Shown here: positions 9,091 to 16,627 of the stretch, piece after piece
Layout of the letters: every line of letters begins with the position of its first letter
Numbering within the stretch: the first letter of the stretch is position 1
Assembly: GCA_023251075.1 (NCBI GenBank)
Contig: JAHEZM010000003.1
Span: 1 to 64,000 of the forward strand
Length of the DNA stretch: 64,000 nt
Reading direction: 5' to 3'
Origin: Flavobacteriales bacterium
GTDB lineage: Bacteria > Bacteroidota > Bacteroidia > Flavobacteriales_C > GCA-002722245
Program-made: the position numbers and the translations under genes
Notes under the pieces: model-generated
What the model was told of the DNA's origin: nothing
Database searches by the model: none
What the model saw: only the letters and a program-made list of their open reading frames with translations

Positions 9091-9852
9091 ATGATTAGCG
9101 TAATTAAAATTGGCGGCGGTATTATTGAAGACCAAAGCTCTTTGGCGAAATTTTTAGAATCCTTCTCTAAAATTGAAGGCAAAAAAATATTGATTCATGG
9201 GGGGGGTAGAGTAGCTACCAATATGGCCAAAAAACTCGGCATAGAAAGCAAAATGATTGATGGTAGAAGAGTTACCGATGATGCTACTTTGGAAGTAGTA
9301 ACGATGGTGTATGGTGGATTGGCTAATAAAACCATTGTTACAGGTTTACAAGCTTTGAAAGTAAATGCAATTGGTTTAACAGGTGCTGATGGCAATATAA
9401 TACAAGCACACAAACGCACCGGTTGGGAACATGATTTTGGGTGGGTGGGTGATGTAGATAGTGTGAATGCACAACTGTTGAATACGCTTATTAATTCGGG
9501 ATTGGTTCCGGTGATTGCTCCGCTTACACATGATGGTGCCGGGCATATGTTGAACACCAATGCAGATACCATTGCATCGGAAGTAGCTAAGGCTATGTCT
9601 GCTATTGAAGAGACTCAACTTATTTTAGGTTTTGAGTTGGATGGCGTGATGAAAAATCCGAAAGATTCTACCACATTGATTTCTTCTATCAATCAACAAG
9701 ATTATGAGAATTATAAAGCCGATGGAACTATTACCGATGGCATGATTCCTAAGCTCGACAATGCTTTTAAAGCGATTGCCAGTGGTGTAGGGAGTGTGAG
9801 AATTTGTCATGCTTTGAAAGTGGGGGAGAAGGGGGGAACGGTGATTCATTAA
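9091..9852 (+). CDS. argB: Acetylglutamate kinase
   Basis: 253 residues. ArgB phosphorylates N-acetylglutamate (some Bacteroidota use a succinylated form) in the second step of arginine synthesis, in the cytoplasm. The N-terminal KIGGG (6-10) and the HGGG (about 37-40) are the nucleotide-binding glycine motifs of the amino-acid kinase fold; GRRVTD and NTNADTIA are typical of ArgB. The length is normal. Other arg biosynthesis genes are not adjacent; an M20 deacylase that could be ArgE-like lies 38 kb away. The stop codon is directly followed by a structured repeat that appears again in inverted orientation at 10411-10620. Confidence 0.93.
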   Translation: MISVIKIGGGIIEDQSSLAKFLESFSKIEGKKILIHGGGRVATNMAKKLGIESKMIDGRRVTDDATLEVVTMVYGGLANKTIVTGLQALKVNAIGLTGADGNIIQAHKRTGWEHDFGWVGDVDSVNAQLLNTLINSGLVPVIAPLTHDGAGHMLNTNADTIASEVAKAMSAIEETQLILGFELDGVMKNPKDSTTLISSINQQDYENYKADGTITDGMIPKLDNAFKAIASGVGSVRICHALKVGEKGGTVIH

Positions 9853-9998
9853 TTTTCTTTGCTAAAGAAACAAAGCCTTACTTTTTTCAGAGATGAAGAA
9901 GTAAGCAAAAAATCATAAGCCAAAAGATGCTGTCTTTCCGCGCCCCCTCCGTCAGCTGACGGACTGGCCAGCACGCAATAGTGGTGGCATTACCGGAA
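9850..9998 (+). repeat. Structured repeat, family 5 copy A (shorter)
   Basis: Begins at the argB stop codon with hairpin TTCTTTGCTAAAGAA, then a CTTACTT/AAGTAAG hairpin, then AAAAGATGCT and a C-rich stretch, and ends with CTGGCC and CAATAGT. A palindrome CCGTCAGCTGACGG lies at 9949-9962. The reverse complement of 10411-10620 has the same blocks in the same order, with about 60-90 additional nt in the middle. Confidence 0.8.
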
Positions 9999-10000
9999 AT

Positions 10001-10381
10001 TTAGAGGGAAAAATAAAAATCCTGGTGGTAAGTAGAGTTTCGATATTTTCTCCACTTATTTTTTAATTTCTTTTCATCTACCTCGCAAGCAATGAAAATA
10101 TATTTCGGATTTAGCTCCTTGTTTGCTTTTCTTCTGTTGAATGGTTTTACTACAGATGGACAAGCGGTTTGCCATTCCACTTCAATTCGAAAATGTCCGT
10201 TTGAATCTGTTCTTATTGTTTTCGTTTTTTCACCTATCGTAATTACCAATAAAACGTTTTTAAGTGCAAGATTAGCTGTGCTGAAAGCTGTGCCTTCAAT
10301 ATAATAAACCCCTCCGGTCCCCTTCGAAAAACCAAGAGAAATAGAGAAAACAAAAAATAAAAATAAAAGTGCCTTTTTCAT
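10001..10381 (-). CDS. Small exported protein, carboxypeptidase-regulatory-like fold
   Basis: 126 residues with a signal peptide (MKKALLFLFFVFSISLGFS). After it comes YYIEGTAFSTANLALKNVLLVI, a short beta-rich core with TDSNGHFRIEV, the strand-turn-strand that is typical of carboxypeptidase-regulatory-like (transthyretin-type) domains in Bacteroidota. The C-terminal third is basic. No catalytic residues were recognised. It may act in the periplasm as a binding module. It sits alone between argB and the GH3-family gene and is flanked on both sides by inverted copies of one structured repeat (9850-9998 and 10411-10620), which suggests the repeats arrived around or with it. Confidence 0.7.
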   Translation of the reverse strand: MKKALLFLFFVFSISLGFSKGTGGVYYIEGTAFSTANLALKNVLLVITIGEKTKTIRTDSNGHFRIEVEWQTACPSVVKPFNRRKANKELNPKYIFIACEVDEKKLKNKWRKYRNSTYHQDFYFSL

Positions 10382-10410
10382 ATCCTCGTTAAAACTACAA
10401 AATATTTCTA

Positions 10411-10620
10411 AGCGATATGGGATACTATTGTGCGGAGGCCAGAGTGAAAAGGCGGGCGTGTGATGGAGGGAATTGAAATTTTAGCTTCCGACCCAAGAAG
10501 GAAGCGTTAAAAAATTTCAAGGGCGGGGAGAAGCATCTTTTCGCTCTTGAATTCTTTGCTTACTTTCTGTTTCAAGACAGAAAGTAAGTATTTGCTTCTT
10601 TATAAAAGAAGAATAAATTA
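10411..10620 (-). repeat. Structured repeat, family 5 copy B (longer, inverted)
   Basis: Read on the minus strand it starts at the stop codon of the GH3-family gene, with hairpin CTTCTTTTATAAAGAAG, then a perfect CTTACTTTCTGT/ACAGAAAGTAAG hairpin, AAAAGATGCTTCTCCCCGCC, a TTTTTTAACGCTTCC stretch, and ends near CTGGCC and CAATAGT. Block order matches copy A at 9850-9998. Confidence 0.82.
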
Positions 10621-12111
10621 CACTTTAAAAGCACTTAAAGCATCAGCAATTTTCCTATCATTCCCCAAGCGGGGAACTTTATTTTGCCCGCCTAATTTCC
10701 CTTCCGATTTCATGTAAGAAATAAAACCATCTTTAGCGATTTCGGTGAGCACTAATGAGCGTAAAATATTTCCGGTAATCAAATCTTTGTAATACACATT
10801 TTGTTTCACCATTTGTTCATTCAAATATTGAACAAAATCATTCAAATCTTTCGGACGTTCTCTAAATTCCACTAACCATTCATGATAGGGTAATCCTTCT
10901 TTGGGTGCAACTTGGGGAGCCACGGTAAATTCGGTAACTTCTACTTTAAATTTTTCGCAAGCGACAATCATGGCTCTATCTACTTCTTCCCCTATCACGT
11001 GTTCACCAAATGCAGAAATAAAATGTTTAATTCTTCCCGAAACAACAATGCGGTATGGATGGGTTGAAACGAATTTTATGGTGTCACCAATGTTGTATCC
11101 AAATAAGCCGGCATTGGTGTTTAAGATGATGGCGTAGTTCACACCTACTTTCACATCCTTCAAAGAAATACGTGTTGGATTTTCATTAAAAAATTCATCG
11201 GCGGGAATAAATTCAAAGAAAATTCCGGCATTGGTGTTGAGTAATAAACCTTCGTGTTTTTGTGAATCCTGAAAAGCAATAAATCCTTCTGATGCAGGAT
11301 ATACTTCAACCGTAGGAATTGATTTGCCAATAATATTTTCGAGAATGGGTTGGTACGGACGATAGTTTACGCCACCTTGAACGAACAAAGAAAAATTGGG
11401 AAATACATCTTTAATTTGTTTTCCTGTTTTTGCTTGAATGCGTTCGAAATACATTTGAACCCATGGCGGAATGCCTGATATCACGCGCATATCTTCATTC
11501 ACCGTTTCTTCAATAACGGCATCAAGTTTGGTTTCCCAATCGCTAATGCAATTGGTTTCGTAAGAAGGCTTTCTGTTTTTTTGCAAGTATTTTGGAACGT
11601 GGTGCGCAGTAATGCCGGAGAGCCGGCCGGTGGGCGTTTTATAAGTGTTGTCTAATTCCGGACTCCCTTGTAGGAAAATCATTTTTCCATCCACAAATTC
11701 TGCTTTGCCTGTTTCAGCTATATACAACAGAATCGCGTTGCGTGCAGCAGTGATATGATGTGGCATGGATTCTTTTGAAATAGGAATGTATTTTACTCCT
11801 GAAGTGGTGCCCGATGTTTTGCTGAAATACATGGGTAAGCCCGGCCACAAAACATTTTCTTCATCGTGTTTAATGCGCTCAATGTATTTTTTTATTCCTT
11901 CGTAATCGTTAACCGGAACGGCCTTTTTAAAATCTTCGTAATTTTTTATGGAAGAGAATTTATGGTCTTTTCCAAAGGCTGTGTTCTTTGCCGTTTCAAT
12001 TAAATGCTGTAAAGTTTTCTCCTGCAATTCAACGGCACGAGCGGCTTCCTTATAAACCTTTTTAGAAATATATTTTGCAAATGGTTTGCTTAATGCTGCT
12101 TTTAATCCCAT
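10618..12111 (-). CDS. GH3-family acyl-adenylating protein (auxin-responsive GH3-like)
   Basis: 497 residues, the usual length for the family. The ATP/AMP motif FSKTSGTTSGVKYIPIS (about residues 97-113) is the hallmark of the GH3 branch of acyl-adenylate-forming enzymes. Further family features are YPASEGFIAFQD, the loop NTNAGIFFEFIP and the GRIKHFISAFGEHV segment that joins the C-terminal domain. Plant relatives join amino acids to carboxylic acids; the role in Bacteroidota, where the gene is common, is not established. No signal peptide, so cytoplasmic. It is leftward, alone, and its stop borders the inverted structured repeat. Confidence 0.88.
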   Translation of the reverse strand: MGLKAALSKPFAKYISKKVYKEAARAVELQEKTLQHLIETAKNTAFGKDHKFSSIKNYEDFKKAVPVNDYEGIKKYIERIKHDEENVLWPGLPMYFSKTSGTTSGVKYIPISKESMPHHITAARNAILLYIAETGKAEFVDGKMIFLQGSPELDNTYKTPTGRLSGITAHHVPKYLQKNRKPSYETNCISDWETKLDAVIEETVNEDMRVISGIPPWVQMYFERIQAKTGKQIKDVFPNFSLFVQGGVNYRPYQPILENIIGKSIPTVEVYPASEGFIAFQDSQKHEGLLLNTNAGIFFEFIPADEFFNENPTRISLKDVKVGVNYAIILNTNAGLFGYNIGDTIKFVSTHPYRIVVSGRIKHFISAFGEHVIGEEVDRAMIVACEKFKVEVTEFTVAPQVAPKEGLPYHEWLVEFRERPKDLNDFVQYLNEQMVKQNVYYKDLITGNILRSLVLTEIAKDGFISYMKSEGKLGGQNKVPRLGNDRKIADALSAFKV

Positions 12112-12176
12112 AAATTATTTATGAGCGACTAAAATATAAAAATCAATATGAATATCTGTTATTTAGCATTAATACA

Positions 12177-12387
12177 ATTTTAACCACAGAGACACAGAGT
12201 TTTTCACAGAGAATAGATAATATAAGAACGCAAAGCCACTTCGTTTAGTAAGAGAACACAGAGTGCATACTCTAAATGTTTTTTCGAGTATGCACTCTGT
12301 GTTCTCTTGAAAAGCAAAGCGCCTCACCATTTTTTTTATAAAACTCTGTGACCTCTGTGAAAAACTCTGTGTCTCTGTGGTTAAAAT
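12177..12387. repeat. Nested palindrome, family 3 (CACAGAGACACAGAG type)
   Basis: Two nested perfect inverted repeats: outer 35-nt arms at 12177-12211 and 12353-12387 (containing CCACAGAGACACAGAG) and inner 22-nt arms at 12251-12272 and 12286-12307 (AGAGAACACAGAGTGCATAC...). The whole 211-bp unit can fold as one long interrupted hairpin. It fills the gap between the GH64 and GH3-family genes, ending 12 bp past the GH64 stop. Confidence 0.92.
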
Positions 12388-12398
12388 TATGTTTCATG

Positions 12399-13889
12399 TT
12401 ATTCCACTATAAATTTCTTTACTACATTTTCATATTGAATAAAATAAATTCCTTGTGGTAAATTCAAATCGATGTGTGTTGTATTTGCAGGATAATACTT
12501 TTCTATTTTTCCTTGTATATCGAATATTTTTAAAAATGAATTTTCAGTTCCTTTAATCTTTAAATAATTTTTTGCAGGATTGGGATAGAGATCAAATGTT
12601 GTGTTTTTTTCGTTTAAAGTACTGAGTGTCCAATCGGCAAATCCACCAAAAGCAACTACAACTTTAGTAGGTGATGAGCTATGTAAAGTGGAAGATTGTT
12701 CGAACACGTCATCGTAAGCAAAGGCGTATGTTTTTTGATTTTCACTAATACCTTGTTCATGAAAAAATTTAGCGTAGTAGTTACAAGGTGCGGTGAGATA
12801 ATATTGCGATGGGTCGGAAAAACTTTGTTGTCCGATATTAGGTGTGGTAGTATTCACCACATGACGAGAAATAGCTGCACACATTTGCGCTTGCAGCATT
12901 AAATCTACCGGTGCATCACCATTGATTTGGTTCAGCACACCTTTTCCCTCAAAGAGTTCTTGAGTGGTGGGTCTTCTGCTGATGATAGCTGTTCTGCCGT
13001 TGAAACCACCGCTCTGACAAACCATTACCAATTGTTCATTTTGTACTCTACCTTTCCACACTCCGGCATCACCCGCACTAAAAATTAAATCTTCATTGGC
13101 ATATTTTGCCCAAATAGCATCAATATAAGGTTTCATATAGTTAACGTATGGCCCAATATTGGGCATAGTACCAATAGTGCCATCGGCAAAATTTTCGGTT
13201 TTGGTTGGAAAAAGAATTACGCCTGTGTTAGCATTGTAACAACCCTGAAATTCAAGAGGAGCATTGGCTTGAAAATCGGCAATAATTTCATCATGTGTTT
13301 TGAGTTCACCCGTTTTTTGATACGAATTATTGCTTCCAAATAATTCTAATCCCATAGGATAATTGTAAGAATCTACACGGGTGGTATTTCCCCAAAATCC
13401 ATATTGATTGTAAGTGAGTTCAATGATTTCATATTTAATTCCTTTGTTGGGATCGGTAGGATCGGTATGGTTGGGAGAGGCGTATCCTGAAGGAGCTCCT
13501 GTAGCACCAAAGAAATACAAATACAATTGTTGCTGAATAGAGATAAACATTCGGCAACCTTGTATTCCTGTCAGGTTCACCGTTTTATTGGGAATATCGC
13601 TCAGTTTCGTGAAGCAGTTGGCGTACATGCCGTTGTTGCCCGGGCCTTTGTTTCCGCCATAAACAGGACCTGCAACGGTATTGTAGCTTGCGCTCATGGG
13701 CATTTGATTTCCGGTGGTCATATCCACCCAAACGTGCGCTCCCGGAGGTCCGCTTAAATCTTCTCCCACAATGGCAACATACAATTCATTGTCGTTGTAA
13801 GGGGAGTTATTTTTGATTTCGAAAGGAATGTTTTGAGAGAACAAAACATTACAAAGCATGACGCTAAGAGCAAGCAAATTTTTCCCCAT
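12399..13889 (-). CDS. Secreted GH64 beta-1,3-glucanase with T9SS sorting domain
   Basis: 496 residues. A signal peptide ends near residue 18 (NVLFSQ). The catalytic region, about 20-400, matches the GH64/thaumatin-like family: early IPFEIKNNSPYNDNELYVAIVG, HVWVDMTTG, GCRMFISIQQQLYLYF, and YEIIELTY. GH64 enzymes release oligosaccharides such as laminaripentaose from beta-1,3-glucan. The C-terminal 75 residues, starting FDLYPNPAKNYLKIKG and ending with GIYFIQYENVVKKFIVE, are a T9SS type A sorting domain. With the GH16 and GH18 enzymes it suggests degradation of fungal or algal wall glycans. Upstream (13890-14048) there is a 7-bp GACGAAA/TTTCGTC hairpin at 14012-14028. Confidence 0.88.
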   Translation of the reverse strand: MGKNLLALSVMLCNVLFSQNIPFEIKNNSPYNDNELYVAIVGEDLSGPPGAHVWVDMTTGNQMPMSASYNTVAGPVYGGNKGPGNNGMYANCFTKLSDIPNKTVNLTGIQGCRMFISIQQQLYLYFFGATGAPSGYASPNHTDPTDPNKGIKYEIIELTYNQYGFWGNTTRVDSYNYPMGLELFGSNNSYQKTGELKTHDEIIADFQANAPLEFQGCYNANTGVILFPTKTENFADGTIGTMPNIGPYVNYMKPYIDAIWAKYANEDLIFSAGDAGVWKGRVQNEQLVMVCQSGGFNGRTAIISRRPTTQELFEGKGVLNQINGDAPVDLMLQAQMCAAISRHVVNTTTPNIGQQSFSDPSQYYLTAPCNYYAKFFHEQGISENQKTYAFAYDDVFEQSSTLHSSSPTKVVVAFGGFADWTLSTLNEKNTTFDLYPNPAKNYLKIKGTENSFLKIFDIQGKIEKYYPANTTHIDLNLPQGIYFIQYENVVKKFIVE

Positions 13890-14048
13890 AAATAGTAGTT
13901 AATAGTAGTGGGGGCAATGTATCATGAAAATTCATTCATCACTAATAAAAATGGAATAAATACGGGGATTTACTGCCGGACAAATTTGGGACGAAGGGGG
14001 ATTGCCGTAGGGACGAAATGCTTTCGTCTTAAATTATTTTCTGTTGAA

Positions 14049-14855
14049 TTAATATTTCACTTCTTCTGTTTTTTCGTCTTTGTATATTTTCCAGATGCCT
14101 ACTTTTTTATCGTTTTTATATTGTCCTTCTTCAACAAGAATAGCACCTTCCCATCTTTTGTAAGGACCATTTTTCTTGTCATTCAAATTATAAAATTCTG
14201 CTCTTAATTTTCCAGTTATATAAAACTCTTGGTCAATTCCATTCCATATTCCATTAACCAATTGTGCTTTTTCATTCATATGGCCAGTAGCAGAATAGAA
14301 AGTAACCATTACAGTATCTTCCCCATCTTTATAATCGCACTCTTTGTGCAATTTACCATCCTCGTAATATTCTTTCCAAACACCAACTCCCTTATCGTTT
14401 TTGTTGTATCCTTCTATTCTTATTTTTCCATTGGGATAGAATTCAACATAATATCCGTTAAGTTTAGCGTCTTTAAATATTTTGATGTATTCTAAATTAC
14501 CATTAGGATACCACGCAATAGATGAATCTTGAGCCAGACCAGCTATTTGGTGCTCTTTCGCTAGTAGGTGGCCTTTTTTATCGTAGACAAGCAAATCTCC
14601 GTTGATTAGTCCATTGACAATTCTAATCTGCGATTTGTATTTTTTGTGATGAAATTTCACTTTGGTGTAGGCTATGCCAGTATATACAGAATCCAAAAAG
14701 CCAGTGTAAAACAAACTATCTTCTTTATTGAAGGATAAATGTTTCCCCTTTTCATCTTTCCAAAAACTAGGTTTTGGTCCAATGAGTATATTTTGAGAAA
14801 ATAGGCTATTGCCCAATAGAATAGCGAGAGTGAAGAGTAATAATTTGTTTAACAT
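14049..14855 (-). CDS. Exported MORN-repeat (YwqK-like) protein
   Basis: 268 residues with a signal peptide ending at about residue 21 (GNSLFSQ). The body consists of about six MORN-type repeats of roughly 22-24 residues, for example NGYYVEFYPNGKIRIEGYN, GVWKEYYEDGKLHKECDY and GPYKRWEGAILVEEGQYK, and ends with GIWKIYKDE. In Bacteroidota such proteins are often labelled YwqK-family antitoxin, but no toxin partner is seen and the export signal argues against that role. MORN repeats usually bind membranes or proteins. The gene lies 32 bp downstream of the next leftward gene, so the two may be cotranscribed. Confidence 0.8.
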   Translation of the reverse strand: MLNKLLLFTLAILLGNSLFSQNILIGPKPSFWKDEKGKHLSFNKEDSLFYTGFLDSVYTGIAYTKVKFHHKKYKSQIRIVNGLINGDLLVYDKKGHLLAKEHQIAGLAQDSSIAWYPNGNLEYIKIFKDAKLNGYYVEFYPNGKIRIEGYNKNDKGVGVWKEYYEDGKLHKECDYKDGEDTVMVTFYSATGHMNEKAQLVNGIWNGIDQEFYITGKLRAEFYNLNDKKNGPYKRWEGAILVEEGQYKNDKKVGIWKIYKDEKTEEVKY

Positions 14856-14887
14856 CGGCAGAAATTTGTAAGGCGAATTTAGATTTT

Positions 14888-15598
14888 TTATTGAAGTAGT
14901 TTCAGATATTTTCTATTTTCTTTTGTGATCTCGTTCGCTTTTTCTTGGCTCATTTTCGGATATGTATAGGTAAGAAGGAACAAGCTATTTTTAACCCTAA
15001 AATGTACCATAGTGCCCATAGCTTCTTGTCCGTTTTGCAAGGTAAGCGAATAATTTTTCGCTACGTATTCTTCTCCTATTTTTTCAAATGATTCATTCAA
15101 ATTGAATTTTGCATTTGGATGCATAGAAATTAAATTACTTTCGACTTCTTTGGTTAATTCCGACAATTCAAGCGAAGAAGAATAAGGAATTTTTAATAGT
15201 GAGGTTTGGTAAACATTTTCTTCTTTAAAGTTTTGAATTACCCAAAAAAAGCAGTCGTTGAGGGTGTCGGAAACAACTATAGCATCTTTATCTATTTCGA
15301 TCCCAACAAGGCCTTCTATTATTAAATTAGTATCCTTTTCTATTTGTGGGGCTATTGCCAATTTTTTCATTACCGAGGCCTGCAGTATTTCTTTTGTTTT
15401 GGCCATTTTCTCATCATTAGCTATGTTACTATTATAAGAGTTAAAAGCAGAAACCAGTTGATAAATACCTACTATTATTAAGCCGATTGCACCTATCAAA
15501 TACAAGGGTCTTTTATTCTCAAGCCACTTAACAATTAAAAATCCGGCTGCTAATAGACTAATTAATACATCAATGTGAGTTGCGAGTAAATCTGCCAT
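14888..15598 (-). CDS. Unknown protein with two N-terminal membrane helices
   Basis: 236 residues from the ATG at 15598 (MADLLATHIDVLISLL); an in-frame ATG at 15646 would add 16 residues and almost touches the palindrome at 15652, so the shorter form is preferred. Two membrane helices (HIDVLISLLAAGFLIVKWL and LYLIGAIGLIIVGIYQLV) are followed by a hydrophilic domain of about 170 residues with alternating strands and helices, including TMVHFRVKNSLFLLTYTY. That pattern resembles PsbP/DUF1795-like alpha-beta folds, but I cannot assign a family. The protein would be anchored in the inner membrane. It precedes the MORN gene on the same strand. Confidence 0.7.
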   Translation of the reverse strand: MADLLATHIDVLISLLAAGFLIVKWLENKRPLYLIGAIGLIIVGIYQLVSAFNSYNSNIANDEKMAKTKEILQASVMKKLAIAPQIEKDTNLIIEGLVGIEIDKDAIVVSDTLNDCFFWVIQNFKEENVYQTSLLKIPYSSSLELSELTKEVESNLISMHPNAKFNLNESFEKIGEEYVAKNYSLTLQNGQEAMGTMVHFRVKNSLFLLTYTYPKMSQEKANEITKENRKYLKLLQ

Positions 15599-15651
15599 AA
15601 TAATGAGATGCTTTGATGTAAAGCTATAAAAAATACTATTACTCATATTTT

Positions 15652-15751
15652 TTCGTAGAGACTGCTTGCAGCTGTCTTAAAATAGATTACTTTCAATTTC
15701 ATTCAACGGAATATTTTTCTTTTTAAGACAGCTGCAAGCAGTCTCTACGAA
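15652..15751. repeat. Palindromic interspersed element, family 2 copy A
   Basis: Perfect 31-nt inverted arms at 15652-15682 and 15721-15751 (arm includes GTAGAGACTGCTTGCAGCTG) with a 38-nt A/T-rich loop. A second copy at 51386-51480 has the loop in reverse orientation and arm differences that are matched on both sides. Confidence 0.94.
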
Positions 15752-15788
15752 GACCGTAGCAATTTAAAATTCCAATTCTCACAAACAA

Positions 15789-15818
15789 AAAATCCTTCCC
15801 GTTTCTGAGAAGGATTTT
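15789..15818 (-). terminator. Terminator of the sdhCAB operon
   Basis: Stem AAAATCCTTC (15789-15798) with complement GAAGGATTTT (15809-15818) and a 10-nt loop; a T-rich run follows on the minus strand. It lies 20 bp after the sdhB stop. Confidence 0.85.
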
Positions 15819-15837
15819 CATTTATTATTTCAATTGC

Positions 15838-16608
15838 TTACTGGGCTTCTTGTTCAGAAACCACACTAGCCTTCAAATATTCTTTGTTCATGATGGCGAT
15901 GTTTTGGATAGAAATTCCTTTAGGGCATTCTACTTCGCAAGCACCTGTGTTGGTACAGCTACCAAATCCTTCTTCGTCCATTTGAGCTACCATGTTCAAC
16001 ACACGTTGAGAAGCTTCTGCTTTACCTTGTGGCAACAACGATAGTTGAGCAACCTTAGCAGAAACAAATAACATTGCAGATGAGTTTTTACAAGTTGCAA
16101 CACAAGCTCCGCAACCGATACATGCCGCTGCTTCAAAAGCTTTATCTGCATCTACTTTAGGAATAGGAAGGTTGTTCGCATCTTTCGCGTTACCTGTGTT
16201 CACAGAAATGAATCCGCCTTTCGCGATGATTCTATCGAAAGAAGAACGGTCAACTACTAAGTCTTTTACCACTGGGAAAGCTGCTGCTCTCCAAGGTTCA
16301 ACAACGATAGTGTCACCATCTTTGAATGAACGCATGTGTAACTGACAAGTGGTAACCTGGTCTTTCGGGCCATGTGCGTGTCCGTTGATATGCATAGAAC
16401 ACATACCGCAAATTCCTTCACGACAGTCGTGGTCGAATGCGATAGGCTCTTTGCCCTCTGTTACCAATTGATCGTTCAATACGTCGAACATTTCCAAAAA
16501 TGACATATCCGGAGAAATATCAGATACCGGATAAGTTACCAATTCTCCTTTGCTTCCGCCATTTTTTTGTCTCCAAACTTTTAGAGTCAAGTTCATATTT
16601 CCGCTCAT
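15838..16608 (-). CDS. sdhB: Succinate dehydrogenase iron-sulfur subunit
   Basis: 256 residues. Carries electrons from the flavin of SdhA to quinone through three iron-sulfur clusters on the cytoplasmic face of the inner membrane. The [2Fe-2S] ligands are in [12 protein letters not shown] plus a later Cys in TTCQLH (about residues 62-92). The [4Fe-4S] motif is [13 protein letters not shown] and the [3Fe-4S] motif [15 protein letters not shown]. Length and spacing are those of the Bacteroidota-type enzyme, which usually works with menaquinone. Last gene of the sdhC-sdhA-sdhB unit, 19 bp after sdhA (counted between coding ends), and followed by an intrinsic terminator. Confidence 0.96.
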   Translation of the reverse strand: MSGNMNLTLKVWRQKNGGSKGELVTYPVSDISPDMSFLEMFDVLNDQLVTEGKEPIAFDHDCREGICGMCSMHINGHAHGPKDQVTTCQLHMRSFKDGDTIVVEPWRAAAFPVVKDLVVDRSSFDRIIAKGGFISVNTGNAKDANNLPIPKVDADKAFEAAACIGCGACVATCKNSSAMLFVSAKVAQLSLLPQGKAEASQRVLNMVAQMDEEGFGSCTNTGACEVECPKGISIQNIAIMNKEYLKASVVSEQEAQ

Positions 16609-16627
16609 ATCTTATTTTTTAAAATTC

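Noticed and set aside
9195-9572. Open frame of 125 codons antisense to argB
   Set aside because: It is fully inside the well-supported argB frame, has no recognisable protein features, and reflects the third-codon pattern of the opposite strand.
13976-13982. CCGGACA upstream of the GH64 gene as another regulator site
   Set aside because: It is a single half-site, the 11-bp partner matches poorly, and its orientation is opposite to that at the chitinase gene; a 7-mer is expected by chance.
14049-14855. YwqK-type antitoxin of a toxin-antitoxin pair
   Set aside because: The protein has a signal peptide and no toxin gene is adjacent; the family name reflects MORN repeats only.
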